A stretch of DNA of 64,000 nt from JANSWY01 sp965228955 (GTDB lineage Bacteria > Bacteroidota > Bacteroidia > Cytophagales > Cyclobacteriaceae): the NCBI GenBank assembly GCA_965228955.1, contig OZ245848.1, positions 1,426,001 to 1,490,000 on the forward strand. Reading direction: 5' to 3'. The position numbers and the translations under genes were made by a program. Shown piece after piece: positions 17,299 through 25,459 of this stretch. The first letter of the stretch is position 1. Every line of letters begins with the position of its first letter. Below the pieces are notes generated by a model. The model worked only from the letters and a program-made list of their open reading frames with translations, was not told where the DNA came from and ran no database searches.

Positions 17299-18419
17299 AT
17301 ACACATCTAATTGAGCTTTTATCAACTTCTAACATACTCTCATATTCAAGTGCCTGCATCCAAGTCCATGAAGCATTATCAGAGCTCAAGGAGGAGGGTT
17401 TTAAAAGGGTAGTTATTCCAAGTAGAGGTGCATATCCTTTTTGGAACGGAGCTACTAGTACTACCTACATTTTATTAGGTGACAAATTGCGGAGTGTGAA
17501 ATTTAACTCTCATTGGGATATATGGTATTTGCCATATACTTCAGATTGGGAACAAGAAAATATTGAGTTGGAATCAAAGAGAATTCGTAAATTTTGGACT
17601 AAAATTCTCACAGACACAATTAGAGGTAATTCCAGTCCATACACTAAGTTTTATAATAATACCATTGATATAATAGGAGAGCGACTAACTGTAAACACAG
17701 GTGTACTGAAGCTCGACAAATATCAAGGGTCAAAGTTAGAAAATGAGAAGTTTATATTCATTGACACAGCGATTTCTGGGCAGGCAATTTCAGAAATTAT
17801 TGAATCCTTCAATGATTTCAATTTAACTGATTTCTATATAATACTAATAGTTGACTGGGATGGTTCCAAATTAAAATCACAGTACAAGGCTATAATAGAA
17901 AGGGAAAAACAGAAAGGACGACTAGTCCAAATAAATGTAGCACGAATCTTTTCAGAAGATGCTAGTCCTTTAATGAATGGGGGAATATCAAGTATTGTAT
18001 TTCCTTCATTGATGGAGAGAGCATTTAACGAAATTTCTGAATTTCAGCGTAATGGATTAATTGGAGCAGGGCTTTGGTTTATTGATTCATCATCTCACTT
18101 AATAGATCAACATCCAGAGTTAAATGGAGTTAGAGGAATAATGGCTGATCTAATTCGAAGTGGTTTAAGACAAAATCTTGGTATTGAAAAAGAATGGTTT
18201 ACTCAATACACTAAGAATTGTATTGAACAAATGCAAAAGTGGCTAAGTCAATATCAATTCAACTTAAGAAAGGGCCACACTACTAAGAAATTAGTCTACG
18301 ATAGGATTTCGTCCAGCACAAATTCATTTGATGATCGTGTTAGTGTATCATCATCTCACGTTATAAGAGTTGATATTCCACAAGATATTATTACAAGGTG
18401 TTTAAAAGTAGTCAGATAA
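17295..18419 (+). CDS. phosphoribosyltransferase-like protein coupled to McrBC
   Basis: 374 aa starting in the mcrC stop (ATGA overlap), so it is translationally coupled. The N-terminal half resembles a phosphoribosyltransferase fold: a loop VVIPSRGAYPFWNG near residue 40, and at 153-164 a hydrophobic strand then a PRPP-loop-like FIFIDTAISGQA, with one acidic residue (D157) where two are usual and SGQ in place of TGGT. The C-terminal half is helical (IMADLIRSGLRQNLG... CIEQMQKWLSQYQ). No enzyme is assigned. PRTase-fold genes do occur in bacterial conflict loci; a role in regulating or extending McrBC is inference. Confidence 0.55.
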   Translation: MNTHLIELLSTSNILSYSSACIQVHEALSELKEEGFKRVVIPSRGAYPFWNGATSTTYILLGDKLRSVKFNSHWDIWYLPYTSDWEQENIELESKRIRKFWTKILTDTIRGNSSPYTKFYNNTIDIIGERLTVNTGVLKLDKYQGSKLENEKFIFIDTAISGQAISEIIESFNDFNLTDFYIILIVDWDGSKLKSQYKAIIEREKQKGRLVQINVARIFSEDASPLMNGGISSIVFPSLMERAFNEISEFQRNGLIGAGLWFIDSSSHLIDQHPELNGVRGIMADLIRSGLRQNLGIEKEWFTQYTKNCIEQMQKWLSQYQFNLRKGHTTKKLVYDRISSSTNSFDDRVSVSSSHVIRVDIPQDIITRCLKVVR

Positions 18420-18476
18420 TTCTTCTGTTATTAAAATTGAATAATAAAGCTGACTTAATTACCGCTTGAATCGAAT

Positions 18477-18890
18477 TTACTTACGATGAATTATGTCCTG
18501 CTCATTTTCTGACACTGCAAAACGCATTGGTGCCACTTTGAGTACATCGTTATTGTTAAGATTTCGTTCTAGCTTTTTCTGCAGTAATTTTTGAAATGGA
18601 GAAGGTTCTACGGCTTGTGTGAAACTACTTTCTAAACTAAGCTTTTCTAAAAGTTCTGGAATATTAGTTGATTTTTGTTTTATTTTATTCCTTTTCTTTT
18701 TTAGTCTTAAAAGGCCCCTGTCTTTAATTCTGGAGATTTTTAGATATAGATTGAAAATTTCATCATCATCATATCTATTATTCCATATCCAATAGAATAT
18801 TTTTTTTGGTAAATAGCAAGTTGAGTTTTTGGTTCTACTGTTTATTGCAGAACGTGCTTTTTGTATTACTACTTCTCTTTGAATAATCAT
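18477..18890 (-). CDS. small basic protein of unknown function
   Basis: 137 aa on the minus strand, convergent with the PRTase-like gene. It is strongly basic and low in G+C, with a helical middle (KIFYWIWNNRYDDDEIFNLY), a lysine/arginine cluster (LRLKKKRNKIKQKS) and an amphipathic region (FQKLLQKKLERNLNN). No family is recognised. The basic cluster would suit nucleic-acid binding. It may be an accessory gene of the island or a chance frame; the length in such AT-rich DNA favours a real gene. Confidence 0.45.
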   Translation of the reverse strand: MIIQREVVIQKARSAINSRTKNSTCYLPKKIFYWIWNNRYDDDEIFNLYLKISRIKDRGLLRLKKKRNKIKQKSTNIPELLEKLSLESSFTQAVEPSPFQKLLQKKLERNLNNNDVLKVAPMRFAVSENEQDIIHRK

Positions 18891-19200
18891 AAAACATGTA
18901 AACGACTTTTTTTGATTAAGGATATATTAGTTACTACACGGAAAATGGTGATGTAATTATGATAATACTGAAATTCTCAACCTTAATGGTAAACTATGTC
19001 CAAATCAAACCTAGTTTATTAGAATAAAAGAGGTGGCCATTGACCAAGAGGGAAAAACAAGCCTGTAGAGAAACTTATTATTAGTTGAATACAAAGAAAT
19101 ACCCATTTTCAGGTATTGTTTAAATCTAATAATTCTCTGAACTTGAAAATGCTGGAATTACAAATTTTATCTAATTTCTCATTTTAAAAATTCCGTGTTT
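18891..19200. other. AT-rich spacer before the MBL module
   Basis: 310 bp without a convincing frame on either strand. Apart from palindrome copy 3 near its right end, I see only AT-rich sequence that would contain divergent promoters for the gene at 18890 (minus) and the MBL gene at 19201 (plus). Confidence 0.5.
19098..19117. promoter_or_regulatory. palindromic operator candidate, copy 3 (AATACC-N8-GGTATT)
   Basis: AATACCCATTTTCAGGTATT, arms AATACC/GGTATT with the same 8-bp spacing as the other copies. It lies 83 bp before the ATG of the MBL-fold gene at 19201. Confidence 0.6.
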
Positions 19201-20604
19201 ATGAAATTATATAGAATAAGATTTCTCTCTCTGAGCTTAGGGTTTTTACTACTATTTAGTAACTCTAATGCACAGGATCTGAAGATCATTCTTTTAGCAA
19301 TTGGACAAAATGATGCCCAATTAATAATAGGACCAGAAAAAAGTCTCTTAATTGATGTTGGAGGAGGTAAATCGAATGCTGAAAAGGTAGCTTGGACTAT
19401 TTTTAAAGAGACAGGAAAAAAGTCTGTCGATTATTTTCTCGTATCACACTACCACTCTGATCACATCGGAAGAAAAAGCGGTTATGGAATTTGGTATTTA
19501 CTTGAAGACTTGCAATATAAAGTCGTCACTGTGATTGATAGAGGTGATAATACTGAATACGGAAAGAAAACAAGCCCTCATAAAAACTACATTGCTTCGA
19601 TTGAAAAATGGAAAGCTGACAAACGAATCAAGAAACGAATAACAGCTAAGTTAGGAGATTCACAAATTGATTTGGGGGCAGGAGTGAAAGTAGAAATAGT
19701 GGCGGTAAATGGAAACGATGAGTTAAGAAAAAAGAGAATTCAGGATCCAGATTTCTTTAAAACTTACCCTGCTAGTGAAAATGATTACAGCATTGCTCTG
19801 AAAATATCTGTTGGGGATTTTGAATATTTTACTGGTGGAGATCTTTCTGGTAAATCGAAAACTAATCAATATCAGGGGGGCAATAAAAGCAGTTATAATG
19901 ATATTGAAACTTCTATTGCTGAGGTAGTTGGGGATATTGAAGTATTACGCTTAAATCACCATGGTAGTGCTCATTCATCTAATCCTATTTTTGTGACAAA
20001 GTTGGATCCTGAGATTTCTTTATCATCGACCGGTCAAGGAAATAGATATTCACACCCAACCGAAGAAGTGTACGATAGAATGAAATCTACCTCTCAAGTA
20101 TTTGTAACCTCTGGAGTGTCTACTCGAGAATGGGACAATGATGATGAAATATACGATGATATTGTTGGAGATATTGTGATCGAAGTTAATTCTGAGGGTC
20201 AAAATTATACAGTGAATGGTATGAAAATGAAGTCATACTCTGAAGCAGAGGAACTCTCTAACATAGATGCCCAGGAGACTTTTCCAATGTCTAAATCCAC
20301 GCAAAGTTCAATCCATTGGTCAAAAGCCAAAAATCATATTGGAGAAACAGTAAATGTTATTGGGAAAATTGCAAGTGTAAAAATTCTTGTAGATGGAAGA
20401 CCGGCCTTCCTCAATTTTAGCCATGATATTAAGGAGTTAAGTGGAGTTATTTTAGCTGATGATTTAAATAAATTTGGTGATTTGACCGCTAAATACGGTG
20501 GTAAAAAGGTTATATTAAAAGGAAAAATAACCTCTTACAAAGGCAACCCACAAATTTTAATCTCAGACCCCTCTCAAATATTAATTCTAGATCAGACTAA
20601 TTGA
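19201..20604 (+). CDS. exported ComEC-like metallo-beta-lactamase-fold hydrolase with OB domain
   Basis: 467 aa from ATG 19201; a GTG two codons upstream is less likely. A signal peptide (MKLYRIRFLSLSLGFLLLFS...NAQ) predicts export. Residues 83-88 give the metal motif H-Y-H-S-D-H. Later ligands are in YFTGGDLSG and LNHHGSAHSSN; the HHGS form is that of the ComEC/Rec2 hydrolase group. The last about 100 residues (IGETVNVIGKIASVKILVDG... KGKITSYKGNPQILI) look like an OB fold, which binds nucleic acid. A periplasmic nuclease or phosphodiesterase is the likely activity (inference). Two further genes follow on the same strand after 46 bp, possibly one operon. Confidence 0.7.
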   Translation: MKLYRIRFLSLSLGFLLLFSNSNAQDLKIILLAIGQNDAQLIIGPEKSLLIDVGGGKSNAEKVAWTIFKETGKKSVDYFLVSHYHSDHIGRKSGYGIWYLLEDLQYKVVTVIDRGDNTEYGKKTSPHKNYIASIEKWKADKRIKKRITAKLGDSQIDLGAGVKVEIVAVNGNDELRKKRIQDPDFFKTYPASENDYSIALKISVGDFEYFTGGDLSGKSKTNQYQGGNKSSYNDIETSIAEVVGDIEVLRLNHHGSAHSSNPIFVTKLDPEISLSSTGQGNRYSHPTEEVYDRMKSTSQVFVTSGVSTREWDNDDEIYDDIVGDIVIEVNSEGQNYTVNGMKMKSYSEAEELSNIDAQETFPMSKSTQSSIHWSKAKNHIGETVNVIGKIASVKILVDGRPAFLNFSHDIKELSGVILADDLNKFGDLTAKYGGKKVILKGKITSYKGNPQILISDPSQILILDQTN

Positions 20605-20650
20605 TCTGAAATAATATATCATTAAACCGTGTATTTATCAGAATATATTA

Positions 20651-21184
20651 ATGAATGAGCAGAAATTAAGAAGTCAAGTAGGGCTTGATATTGGAGATCT
20701 CGAAAAAATCTCAATCGATCTGGATGAGGTGTTTGGTTTCTCTAAGACAGACCCTAACAATGCTGTTTTTCAGGCAGCTGAATTTGAAGATGCCATTGAA
20801 TCAGCCATTAAAAATATTAAGTCAATTATTGCTGATGGACTTAAGAAAATTAAACTTCACGGAAGAAGGATTATTGAGTCAATAACGATTGATTTAGTAA
20901 ATCACTATCAGTTTTATGTTGAAAATTTGAAAGATAGAGCTGGGGATTTTATCGCTAGCGTAGAGTCACTAATTAATTCATGGATAAGTTTAATATTTAA
21001 TTCACTGATTAGGTCGCTACCTGAAGAAGTGCAGATAGCTGATAATACTTTACGCATAAAAGAATTATCTATGGAGAGATCAATAGGAATTAAAGCGGGT
21101 TTTAAGTCAAACCTATTGGATTTATTCAATCTTGTGGGGGATTCAAATCTTAAAGTGATAACTACATACAGAATTGATGAATGA
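20651..21184 (+). CDS. helical protein of unknown function, MBL module gene 2
   Basis: 177 aa, cytoplasmic by appearance. The N-terminal third is acidic, the middle (DAIESAIKNIKSIIADGLKK and on) is a series of amphipathic helices, and the end (KELSMERSIGIKAGFKSNLL... VITTYRIDE) looks beta-rich. No family is recognised. Its stop overlaps the start of the next gene by four bases, so it acts with that protein or is made in fixed ratio to it. The weakly hydrophobic SLINSWISLIFNSLIRSL stretch could touch a membrane. Confidence 0.55.
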   Translation: MNEQKLRSQVGLDIGDLEKISIDLDEVFGFSKTDPNNAVFQAAEFEDAIESAIKNIKSIIADGLKKIKLHGRRIIESITIDLVNHYQFYVENLKDRAGDFIASVESLINSWISLIFNSLIRSLPEEVQIADNTLRIKELSMERSIGIKAGFKSNLLDLFNLVGDSNLKVITTYRIDE

Positions 21185-22725
21185 ACTACCGAGACCTATA
21201 TAGAAATGTATATCAACCATTATTAAGTGATAATTCAGTTAGTGGGCGTCAAGACATTTTAGAATATTTCCCAGATTTTTACCACTCCGCGCTACAAATA
21301 CCAAACAATAGAAGTTACTTTGATTACACTTCCTTTTTTTTATATTCTACTACTCCTTTTTATAAAAAAATAGACCATTTCTCATCAGAACAAGATTTGT
21401 TGGAATTACTTAATTCCAGAGAATCTGGTAGTGCATTAAATTGGATAACTCAATTTACTTCCTACTTTCATGAATTGCGACATTTTCATGATCTGATAGG
21501 TACTGTAGCCGGTTTGTATAGATTAAGATTAGTAGTAAATGATATCTTCCAATTTTGGTTGGACTACATTATTCAAAAGCAAAGAACAGGAAAGAGAGTA
21601 ATTCAATATAATCTAATCGAACAATACGTAATAGGTGATTTAGGAAGTCTCAAAAACTATCTAGATAAACATATTAATAACAGAGTAGAGCTATCCTTGT
21701 TTGATGGATCTTTTAAACCCCAAAGTGGGGAACCAATATCGGATAAAGAGTCCTATATAGGTTTTACAAATAAAAAGACTATACCCATCAGCAATTTAAG
21801 AGGAACAAAGTTTCCAGTAGAGAAAATTGATAAGACTTTAGAGTTAGACTTTGTACCATGTGTACCGATTTACAATAGGCCTGGAAAATGTATGCACATT
21901 CCAGTTGGGTTTCGTCTTATGACAGAAAATAATGCTTGGCAAGTTCAATTTCACATTATTGAGAGCTTGTTTGGTAAGTCCTATTCCTCTGAATTTAAGT
22001 CCCAGCAGGTAATTTCTAATCAGCTTACGAGCCCTTACCTCACGTTGGATTTGTATTTAAGAAAATACGGTGAAAAGTACTATATGAGTTATTTAGGTTT
22101 TGAAATTGAGAAAGCTCTTAATTCAAGTGACATATTAAGAAATGATATAAGATATCTTCCAGGATGGAGTTTTGTAGAAAGGATCAATGAAGAAAGGCTG
22201 CTAAGGTCTACTTCAACACAATATCACTTAAACTACCAGTATAGTGCAGAACTTCTAAATCTAGAAGAATCTCTTGATAAGCATTCATTTTTCAGCTTAA
22301 AACTAGCAAAGTTAGCTGTCGCTACTAATTCTCAAATACTGGTTCTCGTCGCAAAGGTTTATATTGAAATGCTAAGGTTGGGGTATGATTTATTGGCAAT
22401 TAAGAAGGAGTATCCTAATATTTTGGGAGACCCTATTTCGTATTTATCATTATGTGATAAGCTGCCTAAACCACCAATCAGTGCTATTCCAAAAAAGAAG
22501 AACGACTTTCATTTTGCTGTTACTTTGGAAACTAATAGTCAAGTTACGGCTGAAGAATGGAGGACTTGGTATTTACTTGTAAATTTTACTGCCCAAAAAA
22601 ACTTACACAAAAGGAAGGTTTGTCCGATAAAAGAAAATGATCTCTTCTGTAACCTCAAAGGTGGAGATTGTGAAAAAAGACCTTCAATTAAATGTAGCTT
22701 TCATGAGTTAACAAGAGATGTTTAA
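21181..22725 (+). CDS. putative HELRH-motif metalloprotein, MBL module gene 3
   Basis: 514 aa, starting in the stop of the preceding gene (ATGA). Residues 97-101 read H-E-L-R-H, a match to the zinc-peptidase HExxH signature, with a further His at 103 and Asp at 104, set in a helical context (TQFTSYFHELRHFHDLIG). The C-terminus has four cysteines and a histidine (motif C-x8-C-x6-C-x7-C-x2-H), a possible structural metal site. No family is recognised, and HExxH also arises by chance, so peptidase activity is a hypothesis. The gene is followed by an unusual GC-rich non-coding block. Confidence 0.55.
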   Translation: MNYRDLYRNVYQPLLSDNSVSGRQDILEYFPDFYHSALQIPNNRSYFDYTSFFLYSTTPFYKKIDHFSSEQDLLELLNSRESGSALNWITQFTSYFHELRHFHDLIGTVAGLYRLRLVVNDIFQFWLDYIIQKQRTGKRVIQYNLIEQYVIGDLGSLKNYLDKHINNRVELSLFDGSFKPQSGEPISDKESYIGFTNKKTIPISNLRGTKFPVEKIDKTLELDFVPCVPIYNRPGKCMHIPVGFRLMTENNAWQVQFHIIESLFGKSYSSEFKSQQVISNQLTSPYLTLDLYLRKYGEKYYMSYLGFEIEKALNSSDILRNDIRYLPGWSFVERINEERLLRSTSTQYHLNYQYSAELLNLEESLDKHSFFSLKLAKLAVATNSQILVLVAKVYIEMLRLGYDLLAIKKEYPNILGDPISYLSLCDKLPKPPISAIPKKKNDFHFAVTLETNSQVTAEEWRTWYLLVNFTAQKNLHKRKVCPIKENDLFCNLKGGDCEKRPSIKCSFHELTRDV

Positions 22726-22789
22726 CTTCTTTTTGCGTGCCTTGAACCATCAACAGAATTTACTAATTGAATCATTTATCTGAGGTAAA

Positions 22790-23165
22790 TCGGAGTTCGT
22801 CTTCAGTCGTCGAGCAAAAGATCACGCCAGGATTCACCACAAACTTCGTACCTCAGCACATGGATCACATAAAGTGGCCAAAGGCCATCCTGTCATGCCT
22901 TTTGCTTCTCCTCCTTCATCCTCACGGCAGTTCCCTCTGTTCTCCTGGCCACCTCATTACATTTCGTTCCTTCCGTCACTTCATTCCATTCGGCCACCAC
23001 TCGCCCAGCCACTGCCCATATTTATGCTCGCCTGCGGCCTCAGTCAGTAAAGTCGTTCCTCCCACTACCAGTCGGGTTATCACCCTTTTCCTGGATAGGC
23101 TTCCTTCGGACTCGCGGACGGCTCGCCCCACATACCCACCGCACGCTCAAGGCTGTTTTACCTGA
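22790..23165. other. GC-rich non-coding block of unknown nature
   Basis: Lies in the 555-bp gap between the HELRH-motif gene and the NACHT gene. It is clearly richer in G+C than anything nearby and pyrimidine-rich on the plus strand. It contains short inverted repeats: GTGGCCA at 22874 with TGGCCAC at 22936, and GGCC boxes again near 22990. The plus strand holds a long open frame (22767-23165), but its content (Pro, Ser, His, Leu) and lack of a start signal make it look like a by-product of composition. It could be a structured RNA, an ancient mobile fragment or a recombination site; I cannot assign it. Confidence 0.5.
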
Positions 23166-23196
23166 TTTTCGATTTTTACTCATAATTTGAACCGAG

Positions 23197-23216
23197 AATA
23201 CCTGAACCTAGGTATT
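23197..23216. promoter_or_regulatory. palindromic operator candidate, copy 4 (AATACC-N8-GGTATT)
   Basis: AATACCTGAACCTAGGTATT, arms AATACC/GGTATT, starting just after the GC-rich block and ending 64 bp before the ATG of the NACHT gene at 23281. Confidence 0.65.
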
Positions 23217-23280
23217 TTTAGCTTCCAGTCATTTAGACATCTTTACATTAGGAAGTAGATAATTTCAATAATTCTTCAAA

Positions 23281-25098
23281 ATGGCCGCAGAAAGCATAAT
23301 TGGTTCTTCAATATTAAAAGCAATTGCAAGTAAAATAGCGCTTGAATCTTACGATCTTCTAAAGGGATATTTCACCAATAATTCGAAAAGTATCGTTGAA
23401 GATTTACCCGAGTTAATCGAGAATCATATGACTGAGGTCGTGAATTGGGTTAGTTCTATTCAAATGTTGAATATGCCCAACGCAAAATCAATTGATGAAC
23501 AATCAATTGAACTCATGCTAAATGGTTATCTCAGAAGGCAGGGTGCTGTTTCAGGAGACAAGTTTTTGGAAAATGATGTTCTAAGAAATGAAAATAATTA
23601 TGTGATTCTTGGAGATCCTGGTGCAGGGAAAACTACCACCATTAAACGATTGATAAAATCGATGTTAGACCCAAACTCTAATGAGGACATCCCTTATGCT
23701 TTCCCAATTTTAGTAGTCCTAAGGTCAATCAAAGAATCAAAAAGTCTTCTCAAAGTTATTGCAAATAGTATTGGTCTGCCTACTAATGAAACGAAAGAGA
23801 ACAATATAACTGAAACTAAAATTGGAAATACTGACATCATAGATGCACTAGCCCAATTCTTAAGTCATAACAAGGCTATTATTTTTTTAGATGGGTTAGA
23901 TGAATTGGACCTTGAGATCCGTAAAAAATTCATACTCGAAATTGAGAAACTAAGTTTGAAATTATTTCATTCTAAAATTATTCTAACAACCAGAACCAGC
24001 GACTATGATAAAACAATTCAGAATTTTGTGTTGTGTGAAGTTGAACCTTTAAATGAGGATCAGATAAAGGTTTTAGCAAGTAAATGGGTGATAAATTACT
24101 CCAAGTTTCTTTCGGAACTTAAATCAAAACCATACGCAGATGTTCTGAATAGACCACTTTTTCTGACTTATTTACTGACAATATTTGAAGCGAATGGTGC
24201 TCTGCCAAATCAACCATCTCAGATATACAGATTGATAATTCTATTAGCACTAAAAAAATGGGATGATGATCGTGATATTGAAAGACGATCTAAATACGGT
24301 ATTAATTTTGACTACATCAGGAAACTCGATTTTTTATCTGAAATTGCATATCAACTTACATATCAGATTGGAGGGAAACAATTTTCAAGGTCCAATTTAA
24401 TAAGGGTTTACAATTCAATAAATGAGAAATATGAGCTTCCTGCTGAAGAATATTTGGATGTAATTAAGGAAATTGAATCTCACAATGGGATCATCAATGT
24501 AGTTAATTCTTATACAGAAGTTTTTGAATTTTCTCACTTGTCGCTACAAGAATATTTATGTGCTTCATTTCTGTCAAAACAAACTTTTTCAAGTCTCTTA
24601 TATGACTACTTCAGAGACTATCCCGAACCTCTTGCTATTGCAGTTGCAGAAGCACAAGAACCAAGTCAATGGTTTTCAATATTAATATTGAACTCTCAAT
24701 CAAAAAGTATCAGGAAGTCATTAGGAGTAGAACAACATTACAGGTTACTAAGTAGATTGATCACTGAGAAACCACGATTTCAAGTATTAGAAGAATTGGG
24801 GCATGCATTAATATATCTTGCATCTAGGTTTAGCCGAAATTCTGACTTTGATAAGTTTTTTATTTTTCTTCTAAACGATAAGAATGTCAAGAAATCTATT
24901 CTATTAGCACTTTCTAAATATGTTGTCAAAAGGAAGGAGTATTTATCCTATTCAGATGGATCTGTGCAATTTAGTTTAGTGTATAGAGTTCTTCAAATTG
25001 AATCCAAACATCCAATATTATTTCCTCAAGGAGGCTATGTCAGAAGCAGCTTATTATCAATGATTGGTTGGGATTTTCCTTCTGATCTATTACAATAA
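23281..25098 (+). CDS. NACHT-family NTPase, probable anti-phage protein
   Basis: 605 aa. A short helical N-terminal domain (about 1-75) precedes the STAND NTPase. Walker A is GDPGAGKT at 111-118, and the extended Walker B is IIFLDGLDELD with D204 and the D-E pair typical of NACHT proteins. A sensor-like ILTTRTSDYD follows, then the helical/winged region (FEFSHLSLQEYLCASFL). The C-terminal about 200 residues are helical and would be the sensor. Bacterial NACHT proteins of about this size are known phage-defence proteins. The gene stands alone between a GC-rich block and a hairpin, with its own palindrome in front. The particular NACHT clade cannot be told by eye. Confidence 0.8.
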   Translation: MAAESIIGSSILKAIASKIALESYDLLKGYFTNNSKSIVEDLPELIENHMTEVVNWVSSIQMLNMPNAKSIDEQSIELMLNGYLRRQGAVSGDKFLENDVLRNENNYVILGDPGAGKTTTIKRLIKSMLDPNSNEDIPYAFPILVVLRSIKESKSLLKVIANSIGLPTNETKENNITETKIGNTDIIDALAQFLSHNKAIIFLDGLDELDLEIRKKFILEIEKLSLKLFHSKIILTTRTSDYDKTIQNFVLCEVEPLNEDQIKVLASKWVINYSKFLSELKSKPYADVLNRPLFLTYLLTIFEANGALPNQPSQIYRLIILLALKKWDDDRDIERRSKYGINFDYIRKLDFLSEIAYQLTYQIGGKQFSRSNLIRVYNSINEKYELPAEEYLDVIKEIESHNGIINVVNSYTEVFEFSHLSLQEYLCASFLSKQTFSSLLYDYFRDYPEPLAIAVAEAQEPSQWFSILILNSQSKSIRKSLGVEQHYRLLSRLITEKPRFQVLEELGHALIYLASRFSRNSDFDKFFIFLLNDKNVKKSILLALSKYVVKRKEYLSYSDGSVQFSLVYRVLQIESKHPILFPQGGYVRSSLLSMIGWDFPSDLLQ

Positions 25099-25113
25099 AA
25101 ATCCACCAAAGGT

Positions 25114-25219
25114 AAGTGGCTCCCCAATTCCAGCCGCACCAATTAAAAAGCAAGGCCAGAATTGACGGGCTGTACATAACAGCTGATCCTCCTGGCCTTG
25201 CTTTTTACCCCCGCCACTT
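25114..25219. terminator. nested hairpin, probably bidirectional terminator, after the NACHT gene
   Basis: A perfect 15-bp stem (AAAAAGCAAGGCCAG at 25145-25159 with its complement at 25192-25206) encloses a smaller stem GCTGT/ACAGC (25169-25173, 25179-25183). A third, outer pair AAGTGGC/GCCACTT lies at 25114-25120 and 25213-25219. It sits between convergent genes and the main stem has T-runs on both strands, so a two-way terminator is the simplest reading. The extra inner and outer stems are more than a terminator needs. Confidence 0.7.
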
Positions 25220-25262
25220 TCTGGGAGCGCTTTCTTTTTTTCTCTTTTTTCTTTTAAATGAT

Positions 25263-25454
25263 TTACCTCTTAAGTTTTGACCTGGCAAACCCAATCACCC
25301 ATCTAAGAAACATCGATACAAAGAAACTCACGCAAGCTCCAATTGCTCCAAGTATTACCGATTTTCCAATATCATTAAAGCTCAGACTATGGACAGTGGA
25401 AAGAACTGTTCCTCCCACTGTTCCAATAATTGTTCCTTTATCTGATTGTAACAT
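25263..25454 (-). CDS. small glycine-rich membrane protein
   Basis: 63 aa, MLQSDKGTIIGTVGGTVLST then a second hydrophobic segment (SVILGAIGACVSFFVSMFLR) and a basic end. Two membrane helices with glycine-zipper-like spacing (GTIIGTVGG) are seen. It starts 5 bp after the stop of the gene at 25460 on the same strand, so the two are one transcript. I recognise this as a pairing that recurs in Bacteroidota, but no function is known to me. Confidence 0.6.
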   Translation of the reverse strand: MLQSDKGTIIGTVGGTVLSTVHSLSFNDIGKSVILGAIGACVSFFVSMFLRWVIGFARSKLKR

Positions 25455-25459
25455 GTTAA

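Noticed and set aside
22767..23165. 132-aa frame in the GC-rich block
   Set aside because: No normal start, Pro/Ser/His-rich low-complexity translation; open only because the strand is pyrimidine-rich.
25114..25219. Integron attC site
   Set aside because: The nested hairpin lacks the GTTRRRY/RYYYAAC core boxes and no integron integrase is present.
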